64,000 bases of DNA from Epiperipatus broadwayi (taxonomy: Eukaryota > Onychophora > Udeonychophora > Euonychophora > Peripatidae), in assembly GCA_028023455.1 (NCBI GenBank), contig JAQFVV010006221.1:2358001-2422000 (forward strand), in the 5' to 3' direction. The notes beneath the pieces were generated by a model. It was not told the origin of the DNA. It saw only the letters and a program-made list of their open reading frames with translations, and ran no database searches. The position numbers were made by a program, and so were the translations under genes. Numbering within the stretch: the stretch's first letter is position 1; the number at the start of each line of letters is the position of its first letter. Positions 22,960 to 33,439 of this stretch are shown in pieces.

Positions 22960-23004
22960 CCTTTAGACCATGGTTTCGAGCTAGTTGGCTCATGTCAGTA
23001 AAGG
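22960..23004 (-). ncRNA. Family B hammerhead-like motif, left arm
   Basis: On the minus strand: helix I CCTTTA/TAAAGG, core CTGACAT, helix II GAGC/GCTC with loop CAACTA, then GAAA and self-complementary helix III ACCATGGT followed by C and the predicted cleavage. Helices I-III are perfect, but core positions 8 and 9 read A and T instead of G and A, so activity is doubtful. Confidence 0.55.
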
Positions 23005-23046
23005 ATTGGAAGACTAGAAATTAGATCTAGTTTCTAGTCTTCCAAC

Positions 23047-23091
23047 CCTTTACGGACGTGAGCCAACTAGCTTGAAACCATGGTCTAAAGG
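23047..23091 (+). ncRNA. Family B hammerhead-like motif, right arm
   Basis: Helix I CCTTTA (23047-23052) and TAAAGG (23086-23091). The core reads CGGACGT (expected CTGANGA), helix II is GAGC/GCTT with loop CAACTA, GAAA at 23074-23077, helix III ACCATGGT, predicted site after C23085. Two core bases deviate. Confidence 0.5.
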
Positions 23092-23267
23092 TGGAGACAA
23101 TGAAAAAGATATTGAATTCTAATTCTCTCTCTGTGCTTATGTAAACAGAGCTTGTTAGGAGCTATTGGTAAAACTCCATCTAGTGATCATAAAATGCAAG
23201 CTAGAAGCAAGTTCCAAAATTTGTAACTTGTTTTGTTTATCATATATATATATATATTATAATGGTC

Positions 23268-26200
23268 GGATGGAGAAATGGAGTCTTACCATATTTGCCA
23301 TACAGGGCGCTACCAGGCATTTGAACCTGGAAAATTTATATAGTAGACAGATATGTAAGTTAAGAAAAAAAAATTTTATATATATTTTATTCTGACCATC
23401 AGCCCAATGCCACTAGCTCAGTGAGATGCAGAGATTTACAAAATATAAATTCTTAAATTATTTTTTTCAATATTAACAAAAATAAAAGAAGCCACTGCCA
23501 GTAATAACACACACAAACATTTATTAAACATATATAAATTTAAAATTATTTCAGTATGTTTACTTTAATTTTTTTATTTATAAAACATTAAAACTTTACC
23601 TTAGATTTTAATTCACAATTTAACTGTTTTTATTTTATTTTGAAAGCTCGCACAGATGAATTTAATATTTTATTAAAGTGTCAAGTATGAATAGACTACA
23701 TAAATTTCATTTGAAAAGAAAATATTCTATCCCTGATTTAACCTTAGGCCAAAAGTTCGCAGTCAAACTAACGTCAATCCATCTGAAATATCGATGTATT
23801 CAATGTAGCATGAATACGACAGCACAATTACCATACTGTCGGGAATGTACATCTGAACAGCATGGTTAAAGAAGACATTGACTCTCATCCAGAACAGGAA
23901 TACTATATCTGTCTGACAAGAAGAGCAATAAAAAAAACTCCATAGGAAGGGACTGCATTTTCCGTCTTACTATCCCATTCCATAGGCTAAAAAGGGATGA
24001 TCCAAGGAGCAGGGAATACCATCTGTCTCCATTGGTCAATAAGAAAGGGCCCGAGTGCGGCATATAGGGTGATCCTGCACTAGCAGACCTCATACTATAT
24101 TTACTAATTATGCTGATATATCCAATCCATTGACCCAATCCAACCATGAAACAAATAACCTAAGATTTACCCTCCCTTAAACTAACATAACTTTATGAAA
24201 ATATGCAGCCATTCACATCCGACTTAAGTTTAACATTTTTTTTTAAAGTTGTTTAACAAAAAAAAAATTATAACAAAAACTTAAAAGAATGGAAAATAAA
24301 TTAATGGAAATGATTTAACAAACAAATAATACATTCAATAAAATAATAATGATTTAGTTTGGTCAGATAGGAAATATTATTGCTATAATTTAAATACTGG
24401 GAAAGTTTTATATTTAATGTTCATGAATTTTCTAAAATTCTTACGGTTTTAAAAGGTTCATTTCCTGAGGGACTTCTTTTATTGGCTATTAGTTTCTATT
24501 GTTTTTTTCTCTCCTATCTGACCTTTACTTCTACATTTTGGAATGCCCAAGGGCTAGTTTACTTTTACTAATTAAAATAATCATTTCCATTTTATACAAT
24601 AGAATTAATTAAATTATTGTACATTGTTTTTATCTTTAAATCTTTCAAGTCTTTTTCTTAATATTTAGTTTTAAGACTTTTCCTTTTTTTAAATAAAGTT
24701 TTCTTTTAATAATTTTTTTTTCATCTGTGCGATTTTATATATTAGAGTTTAGATGATTTTTAAATTTCAATTTTTAATTCTTAAAAAAAGAAGTGTTTAT
24801 TTGCGAACTTGTATTTTTCATGACTAATTTTTAGAGAAAAAAATTAATGTAACAGTGTATGTGCCAATTACATATCAGTAAACTTGCTTAAAAAAAAATA
24901 AACAAAAAAAATATTTTACTTAGGATTAGTAATTATGGTACGCGATTGCCGCAAATTTACAAAGACATTCGGTTAGTAATTTTACAAAAAAAACTATATA
25001 CAAAAAAAAATGTTGACTATCGTTTTCCCATAAACCATCTACGTTTACGCCTTCTCCCCCCAAGAATTCTATTTTCCCTATATTTCATTTTTAGACACAT
25101 AGCATGACAAGCAAATTATTTATTTAGGAAAGTTGCATTGAAGTGAATACATTTTAAAAGATAATGGGTTTATACGTGTATATTTGCAGCACAATTAAAT
25201 ATACCATCAACTTATTTATGACTGATTTAAATGCTTAAATAGGGTTACACTGAAGTAAAATCCCAAAAAGTACTCATCGTAAGGACCACATTTACAATCA
25301 TAAACTTATGTGGCTGTGCGCGCCTATACACATTAAAAAAAACAAAACATATTAATTGCAACCTTTTGACTTTTTTAAAAATAAAATTCCAGTTTTAAAA
25401 TTATTAATACTTTCTTGTGTTTAAAATATGTGCTATTACTGACTGGCAGTGCTTTCATAATATTTAACGTATACGGTAGATAAAAATATTTCATTAAAAA
25501 AAATTTACTCAGGGTACTAGTGGTTTATTAAATATCGGCTCATGTTGGGTGGGCAATTATAACGGTCAGATGGAGAAGTGGAGTCTTACCATATTTGCTA
25601 TACAGGTTACCACTAGGCATTTGAACCTGGAAAATTTATATAGTAGGCAGATACGTAAGTTAAGAAAAAAAAGTTTTATATATATTTTATTCTGACTGTC
25701 AGCCCAATGCCACTAGTTCAGTGAGACACATAGATTTACAAAATATAAATTCTTAAAATATTTTTTTCAATATTAACAAAAATAAAAGAAGCCACTGCCA
25801 GTAATAACACACACAAACATTTATTAAACATATATAAATTTAAAATTATTTTAGTATGTTTACTTTAATTTTTTTTTTTATAAAACATTAAAACTTTACC
25901 TTAGATTTTAATTCACAATTTAATTGTTTTTATTTTATTTTGAAAGTTCACACAGATGAATTTAATATTTTATTAAAGGGTCGAGTATGAATAGACTACA
26001 TAAATTGCATTTGAAAAGAAAATATTCTATCCCTGATTTAACCTTAGGCCAAAAGTTCGCAGTCAAACTAACACCAATCCATCTGATACATCGATGTATA
26101 CAATGTAGCATGAATACAACAGCACAATTACCATACTGTCAGGATCGTACATCTGAACAGCATGGTTAAAGAAGACATTGACTCTCATCCAGAACAGGAA

Positions 26201-27087
26201 TACTACATCTGTCTGATGAGAAGAAGAATAAAAAAAAACTCCATAGGAAGGGACTGTGTTTTCCATCTTACTATTCCATTCCATAGGCTAAAAAGGGATG
26301 ATCCAAGGAGCAGGGAACACTGTCTGTCTCCGTTGGTCAATAAGAAAGACTTATTTAGCCCGAGTGTGGCATATAGGGTGATCCTGCACATAACGGACCT
26401 CATACTACATTTACTAATTACACCGATCTATCCAATCCAGTGACCCGATCCAACCACGAAACAAATAACCTAAGATTTACTCTCCCTTAAACTAACATAA
26501 CTTTACGAAAATATGCAGCCATTCACGTCCGACTTAAGTTTAACATTTTTTTTAAAGTTGTTTAACAAAAAAAAAATTATAACAAAAACTTAAAAGAATG
26601 GAAAATAAATTAATGGAAATGATTTAACAAACAAATAATACATTCAATAAAATAATATATGATTTAGTTTTAAAAGGTTCATTTCCTGAGGGTCTTCTTT
26701 TATTGGCTATTAGTTTCTATTGTTTTTTCTCTCTTATCTGACTTTTACTTCTACATTTTGGAATGCCCAAGGGCTAGTTTACTTTTACTAATTAAAATAA
26801 TCATTTCCATTTTATACAATAGAATTAATTAAATTATTGTACATTGTTTTTTATCTTTAAATCTTTCAAGTCTTTTTCTTAATATTTAGTTTTAAAACTT
26901 TTCCTTTTTTTTAAATGAAGTTTTTTTTTAATAATTTTTTTTCATCTGTGCGATTTTATATATTAGAGTTTAGATAATTTTTAAATTTCAATTTTTAATT
27001 CTTAAAAATGTTTTTATTTGCAAACTTTTATTTTTCTTGACTAATTTTTAGAAAAAAAATTAATGTAACGGTGTATGTGCCCGTTAC
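23268..27087 (+). mobile_element. Non-autonomous LTR-like element (two long direct repeats)
   Basis: Two direct repeats, 23268-24872 and 25557-27087, are separated by 684 bases. The left ends read TATAATGGTCGGATGGAGAA and TATAACGGTCAGATGGAGAA. The right ends read GTGCCAATTACA and GTGCCCGTTACA, so the termini are short inverted repeats resembling LTR ends of the TGTAACGG...CCGTTACA kind. Both outer flanks are AT-dinucleotide tracts while the inner flanks are not, which fits one insertion with two LTRs. Copy 2 lacks about 100 bases present in copy 1 near 24350-24450. The internal region encodes nothing recognisable. Each repeat carries two short frames (23678-23869, 25987-26169 and 26162-26443) of unknown character. 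Primer-binding and polypurine sites are not convincing. Confidence 0.6.
23678..23869 (+). other. Short conserved frame in direct repeat 1, unknown
   Basis: Encodes 63 residues with a C-x2-C ... C-x2-C arrangement (RCIQCS and YCRECT). The copy at 25987-26169 keeps the first pair but reads YCQDRT, losing the last cysteine. The cysteine pattern hints at a zinc ribbon fragment, but I recognise no family, and neutral drift between copies argues against a live gene. Confidence 0.3.
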
Positions 27088-28450
27088 AATATATATATAA
27101 TTTGTATAAGAGATGATGAATCCTCTTATGACAGACTTGCTTTATTTGAAATTGTGAATTCCTCTCGTTGTGTAGCTATTTTGCTTTTTATGTAAGAGAT
27201 GATAAAATTGCTCTTATTATATGTTAAATAAGAATGTACATGAATATATGTAGTAAGATATTTAATTTATTTTTGCCACTTATTAAATACACCCTTCTTG
27301 TGATCCTAAGAAGTTTGTTTACAAGCTTCCTATATTATATTTTGTATCAGTAGATAAGTTTGATGTATTATTAAAAGGAACTTTTACCTGCAAAATATGT
27401 TTAGAAACTATATTCTAAATTAGTTATTTATTTTATTAGCAAATAATTATAATATTATTTTATATAATCTTACTTAAAACTAGTTAATAATCCTGAAGCC
27501 ATATTGAATCAATTAAAAAACTGACCTGAGACATAGTTTTCACAATAACTTCAGTTTTAATAATGTTAGAACAAGAATCTTTACATTGAAAAAAACTAGA
27601 AAAACTAAAGAAATAATAAGACTAAGATAAATAGTGATTATCATTAAAAAATAAGGGGGGAAAAGAAACTTCAACACTCGAAATAATTATTACTTTATTG
27701 TTTGTTCATAATTTCTAATTTATCATTAATTAAGTTTAATTCATTGATAATTTCTTTATATTCCTCACAAAATTATTATTCAAACCATATATAATACTTC
27801 TTACCTGAGATAATCCATAGCTTCAGAACTTAAAAAAATAGTAACATAAGAATTCTTCATTTTTATGTTGTACCCCAAAACTTAACAAACCTCAAGGCAT
27901 CTATAAGAAAAAGATTCATTCTAATAAACGATACAAAATAAATCATTTCTAGAAGATGGATATGCCTTTGTCATCATAGAAATTGGCTTCTTGTCTATCC
28001 AAAACTAGAAATTAAAGGTTACTGTCTGTATCAGTAATAAAATGAGTTTCTTCTTTTCATTTTATATTTTTTATGTACAACAGTGATGTTTATATTCTTT
28101 GTGCACACCAGTAATGTTATCTTGTTATATTTATTGTCTGATAGAAATATAAATTATTTGCATATAGATGATTTTCTAGCTATAAACTTGAAATTAATGT
28201 GATGCAAGATATGGCAAAACTAATGACTTCACTGCATGAGTATCAAGGCATAAGCAAGAATCAAGATTTAATTTTTTGCCTGCATACAATTCCACATGGT
28301 ATACATAACCATTGTAGCTATCATCACACATCACTTGAAACCTCTCTTTATTGATTTTTAAGCAATTATATTTTTACATGGTACTATGCCCAGTAAATTG
28401 TAATTATCAACTGCAAACCTCTCTTTACATCTGATAATCTGTCTTAAAAT
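27088..28450. other. AT-rich sequence, no gene seen
   Basis: Nothing recognised. Confidence 0.5.
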
Positions 28451-28610
28451 TTATATATATATATCATAATCAAAACAAGTTATAAATTTCGTAACTTACC
28501 TTTAAGCTTGCATTTGATGATCACAGGATGGAGCTTACTAATCAGCTCCAAACAAGCTTTGTTTACATAAATGCTGAAAGAGAGAGAATTCAAAATCTAT
28601 ATCATCACCC

Positions 28611-28659
28611 ACCTCCAGACCAGCTGGTTTCAAGCTTATTGGCTCACATCAATGAAAAG
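28611..28659 (-). ncRNA. Family B hammerhead-like motif, left arm
   Basis: On the minus strand: core TTGATGT, helix II GAGC/GCTT with loop CAATAA, GAAA, and a self-complementary helix III ACCAGCTGGT, then C. Helix I pairs through several G·U wobbles. Core positions 3 and 9 deviate. Confidence 0.48.
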
Positions 28660-28682
28660 CTGGGAGACTACTAGTCTACCAG

Positions 28683-28731
28683 ACCTTCACTGATGTGAGC
28701 CAATAAGATGGAAACCAGCTGGTCTGGAGGT
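28683..28731 (+). ncRNA. Family B hammerhead-like motif, right arm
   Basis: Helix I ACCTTCA (28683-28689) pairs with TGGAGGT (28725-28731) with one wobble. Core CTGATGT deviates only at position 9. GAAA at 28711-28714, helix III ACCAGCTGGT, predicted site after C28724. Helix II is damaged in this arm (GAGC against GATG). Confidence 0.5.
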
Positions 28732-28823
28732 GGGTGACAATGATAGAGATTTTGAATTCTATCTCTTTCGGCATTCATGTAAACAAAGCTTGTTTGGAGC
28801 TGAATGGTAACCTCTATCCAGTG

Positions 28824-28826
28824 ATC

Positions 28827-28857
<31 letters not shown>

Positions 28858-28918
28858 CACACACACAAACACAGATATATATATACATATACACACACAC
28901 AAACACAGACATACAAGG
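28824..28918. repeat. TA and CA microsatellite tract
   Basis: Dinucleotide TA run followed by two near-copies of a TATACACACACACAAACACAGA type block. Open frames across it are low-complexity artefacts. Confidence 0.9.
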
Positions 28919-29022
28919 GTAAACACAAACATACTAATACATATATAAAGATACTAATAAATTATTAAACTGTTTGAGAATCATTATGTCTATAAAATAA
29001 AGTTGCCTCAAACTTAAATCAG

Positions 29023-29408
29023 ACTCCAAAATTACATTGTACATAAATCACTACATTATATTGGAATACAATTATAATTTATATACTACACACACAAATA
29101 CAAATGCAAGCATATTAATAAATTCTGATTTATAAAAATAATAAAACTATGCAAATAATAGAAAAATTCAAAATATTACACAAATAAATAAAAAAATTAA
29201 ATTGAATACTTACGAGCCCCAAAATTATGTTACACATAAACCATTGTTATATTTGAATACAAGTACAATTTATATACTACACACACTAATATAAATGCAA
29301 ATACATTAATAAATTATAATTTATTAAATAATAATAAAAGTTAAAATAATACTATGCAAATAACAGAGAAATTTAAAATACCAAAAAAATAAATTAAAAT
29401 TCAATACT
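29023..29408 (+). repeat. Degenerate tandem duplication, period about 193 bp
   Basis: The blocks starting CCAAAATTACATTGTACATA (29026) and CCAAAATTATGTTACACATA (29219) align over their length, including TTTATATACTACACACAC and AAACTATGCAAATAA / ATACTATGCAAATAA. Diverged, non-coding. Confidence 0.7.
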
Positions 29409-31456
29409 ACGATATTAAATTTTTATCAGGATAAAGACCTTGAATCATCAAGACATTATTAATCCATTTTACTTCAGAGTCTTGCCAAAATGAAAATTGT
29501 ACCATTGTCTTTATTGTGCAATCTAGTAAACTAAGCAGAAAAGAAAAAAATTAAATAAACCTACTAAGAAAAGTATTAATAAAAATTCTTTAACATATAA
29601 TATACCATTTAAAAGGGGAATTTAAACAGCAATGAATGCTCAGATTTCTTTTGATGTCATGCTTATAGTTTTCACACAATTTTAAAAAGAAAACAAAATT
29701 TCAACAAATCAGATACCACTAGTGGGGATTGTGCTTCAACCGCTCAAGCCACTAAATACTTTGAAAATCTAAATATGTTTGTTATTAATGATAATAGGAA
29801 TTCAATTAAATGTCAATAAAATGTATATATTTTTTATTAAATGTAGTTTTAGTGTATTTACTTTATAAGGTTGACCCTTATCATTAATTTATGGCCACAC
29901 ATATTAGATGTGCTATGGCATTTTGATATTTATCTTGAGATATTAAATATGCATACACTAATATTTTCTTTTGCTTAGCCATATTAAATTGCTATTAGTG
30001 AAACAGTATATTCCCATCCTCATATCTGTTTCACCTATTTTTCCCTACAGTCATATCTATGCCAGGTTTAAACACCCTCTAGTACATGTGTATATGCATC
30101 CACACAGTTATACAAGCATGATCACACATACATACATGGATAAATGACTGTAATATCATTGTTTATATATATTGCAGCATTTATATTTCTTTTAATAAGT
30201 AATATTTTGTATAAAATCTATTTTATTTAAAGAATGTACAGTTTAAATATTCGCTAAATAATATCTTTAAATTTTATTTAGATGGAATTGTGAATTACAT
30301 GTGAAATTCACAGAGTTGTGTTATGACAGTCTAGAGTAATTCTCAAGTTGGATTGAATAAAAAATTTAGAAACCAAACCTTTAATTGACAGTATTATAGA
30401 AATGGTTTTTGAGTTATAATCATTTTTTTCTCAAACTCATTACAATTGTAATGAATCACTTTTCCAGATTGAAGCCAGTAAAAGTCTGGGTAATTAAAAA
30501 GATCAGAAATAATGAAACATACCATGAGCTATAAAATCTAAGGGGGGGGTGGTGAAATTCTGAGTTAAAACATATAGCCAGCTGGTTTTAGTCTGAGAAA
30601 TATAAATAATGCAGATTTCTTAAGTTTTTTTAGTTTTTAGCTTTGTCTTTTTCTGAAAAGTTTCGTGAAGAAGCCACACCCAATATGTCGGGCTAGTTCC
30701 AGAGATTCACTTCTCCCACAGCCAGAGATGATGATTTCTATTTCTTCAGCATACCTATGGGCAAACTTTCCAGCAGCCTTCCAGGAGAGGGAGATGGAGA
30801 AATTGAAAACCTACCTGAAAAGAAATGCCACTGCACTTATGCCACCGTTTGATGTACCTGTATTCTAACCACTGTTGATGCACCTGCCTTCCAGCTAATA
30901 ACTGTTGATGTATTGCCTCAAGCCTACAGAGAAGATATGGGTAATATTCTTTAAAGACTGTAGCCATATAAATTTAATCTATAAACTCTAATCTAAGCTA
31001 GCTTATACACTATAAAAAATGTTCTGTATAAATTCTCAAAACTCTTTAACTGAAATCGTTTATAAAAAAATTGTGTAACTTGTCTAAATATATATTTACT
31101 ATAAAATCATTTCTGGTCAACTGCTTTCTTAAAATCTGCAATCAGTTATCTTAAATATCTAAAAAACTGCAGTCCTGCCTAACTTTAATGTTTTTATTAT
31201 TTTGTTTACATTTATTCTGTTTACATTTAATATATGTGATAATATGCCCATCTTTCCAAACTGTAAAAATTAATTAATTAATCTACAAGGAAGATGATTA
31301 ATCTCTCCACTTTAAACATTAAAAAAAAAAAACACTGCTTGTGTATTAAATCACTGTTTCGAAATTATAATATTGATAATAAATGATCGCTAAGCACTCC
31401 TTGTTATCCTGATTATGTATATATATTATAAATTGTAATATTTTGCAAAGTTTGCT
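29409..31456. other. AT-rich sequence, no gene seen
   Basis: A slightly GC-richer patch at 30660-30950 has open frames on both strands, but neither resembles a known protein. It may be old mobile-element sequence. Confidence 0.45.
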
Positions 31457-31505
31457 TCATCATCATCATCAACCATTATCAATCCACTGCAGGATGAAGG
31501 TCTCA
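31457..31505 (-). mobile_element. RTE LINE 3' end fragment
   Basis: The CAT-repeat tail followed by AACCATTATCAATCCACTGC and AGGATGAAGGTCTC matches the 3' ends at 10107 and 60646. It is a severely 5'-truncated copy of about 50 bases. Confidence 0.8.
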
Positions 31506-33332
31506 GTTTTATATATTATGACTTTTGATATCTATTAGTTAGAAGGGGATATACTGGCTAGAGATGATAAAGTATATTTGCTAATATTTATTTTAAATCC
31601 AATCAAATATACCTTCTCTCCTTCACTATAAATATGTATATGCAGATTTAGGATTTTAGCTAGATTATATAGTTCAAGTCCCTTTTTATTAGCTCAATTA
31701 TAATGTTAGTTTAAGAAAAGAGTTGATTTAGTTTGACAGATAGAAGCTATCTGTTTTAGGCACACTTAATTAATTATATGCATACTATTGCTCTATATTG
31801 TGTGCATTGCAGGTGTGTCTTTATATAATACACTTATATGTGTTTACGTTTTGCTGCACCTTTTAAATGGGTACACAATGACAGGCCACCCCATTATTTC
31901 ATTCGGGTTATGGCTATCTTTATTAGAACTGGAGCATGTGGATTCAGAGAGTTTTCCTAAAGCCAATCTGAGTTCCTGAACTTATCTGTTCATATATATA
32001 AATAGTAGCAAACTGTCAGTCTCAGAGCAAACTGAGCATTTGATGCTGAAGCTCCTGAATAATCACTCATTTGCACTGCAAGTTTGCTCTTTAATATTTT
32101 ATATAGCGCCATAGCATATATATGTGAATCTAAAGGTAACCAGTTCTGTTCCTCCTATTTATTAATTATTCAGCTTTAGACTGAAGTTTGAATTTGGGAT
32201 ATCAGGTTGAATCCGCATGATATTGAGCTTAATTATTTGTTCACTTTATTAACATATATAACAGCCACATTCCAGCTGTATGTATTCATCATCTCTGCTA
32301 AGCTATCAGCTTATAACTTTAGCAAACCAAAACCATAGTATGGGCATGTTAAATAATTAGGCATGATTTATGCATTGCATACACATATGCATTTTAATAT
32401 ATTAAAATGAGACAGCTGTATTGATAACAGTCTCATTCATTATAAAAGGCCTGTCTGTATTGGATACACTTATTGAATGTAGTACAATCCTTGCCATTAT
32501 GATATTTTATGTTAGATCATTTGTTATTGTTTTAATAAACATTTTAAAAAATCAATTGTTTCATATTTTTCTTGCCCAGAGTCTATTTCAAACTGATCCA
32601 CAGTATATTATTCAATCCACATTCTATTATCCCAATTTCTTAATGATTTTATATGCTATATGTGTATATGTATCTATAGTTAAGATTAATAGTGTGTTAA
32701 GTGCTCTATACCACCCATTTAATTAAATCAGTAGTGACCTTAAGTCTCATGTTTCTCCCTGTTCTATGCCAGCTTGTGATTAAATGAAAACTGAGTGTAA
32801 CCTCAGAAATGTCACTCATAGGGTGTTAAATTTGGAGGGCTGGCAAAAGAGTTGAAGTTTGTCAGATTAGAGGTTTCAGCCACCTCAGTCCGGTCAGCTT
32901 TGGTGTATTTTGCTTGGACTCTGGATTTTGTTGCGTGAGTGTACAAATCTGACCATTACATTAGATATTATAACATTGTAATATAAAAAGAAAAGGAGTG
33001 ATAGTTACATTAAAAGAAACTGTAAAATTATTTGTTTATCTATTCTAAATATATTTCGAGATTAATAAAATGCTCTTTTAATCTCAATGTATATTTATTT
33101 GAAATATGCACATATGTAATAGAAGAATCTTAGATATAAAAATGTTTTACCTTTTTATATGATTAGTTAGTTAGAAATGGGAGATTTATTAATATTGATC
33201 TATTATTTATAGGTGCAGTTTTTGACTTGCTCAGTTTGTAGAGAATATTAAATAAGAAAGAACAACCCTATTATTTTCTTATATATTGTAGTTTTGCTAC
33301 CCAAATACATGGATCATTTGAGGAGCCAGCTT
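31506..33332. other. AT-rich sequence with possible LTR-like promoter
   Basis: A TATATAAATAGTAGC box near 31995 and a later block ending CTGACCATTACA at about 32961, preceded by GC-richer sequence with GACTCTGGATTTTGTTGCGT, resemble the promoter and R-U5 part of an LTR. No partner LTR or coding region is seen, so this is weak. Small open frames here are not recognisable. Confidence 0.3.
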
Positions 33333-33345
33333 CCAGAATTATTTA

Positions 33346-33382
<37 letters not shown>

Positions 33383-33439
33383 AGTAAATAATTCTGATAT
33401 CGGCATTATATATATATATATATATATATATATAATGCC
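33333..33439. repeat. Two nested TA-core palindromes
   Basis: CAGAATTATTTACTA and its complement enclose a TA run (33333-33405). Directly after, GGCATTATA and TATAATGCC enclose a second TA run. Likely hairpin-expanded microsatellites. Confidence 0.85.

Larger units (their letters stand above)
22862..23260. mobile_element. Family B hammerhead-like foldback, copy 1
   Basis: Inverted arms run from ATGATCACTAGATGGAG (22862) to CTCCATCTAGTGATCAT (23190), meeting near 23026. A 65-base tail (to about 23260, with AAATGCAAGCTAGAAGCAAG) extends on one side and matches the tail of copy 2 at 28455-28516 in reverse. Both arms carry outward-reading hammerhead-like motifs. Non-coding. Confidence 0.75.
28455..28828. 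mobile_element. Family B hammerhead-like foldback, copy 2
   Basis: The foldback part runs 28517-28828 (ATGATCACAGGATGGAG ... CCAGTGATCAT), with the same one-sided tail as copy 1 lying at 28455-28516. It sits between TA tracts, so target duplication cannot be read. Hammerhead-like motifs read outward from both arms. Confidence 0.72.

Noticed and set aside
26213-26219. CTGATGA as another hammerhead core
   Set aside because: No helix II, no GAAA/UH segment with pairing flanks. The corresponding site in the other direct repeat reads CTGACAA.
28671-28928. 85-codon minus-strand frame with Cys/Val/Tyr repeats
   Set aside because: Spans the CA/TA microsatellite and the family B foldback. Low complexity.
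29715-29755. tRNA-like GTGGCTTGAGCGGTTGAAGC on the minus strand
   Set aside because: Resembles a tRNA D-arm only. No anticodon or T arm could be built.
32421-32726. 101-codon hydrophobic frame as a membrane protein
   Set aside because: AT-rich sequence gives Ile/Leu/Phe-rich frames by chance. No homologous motif, no splice or promoter context tied to it.
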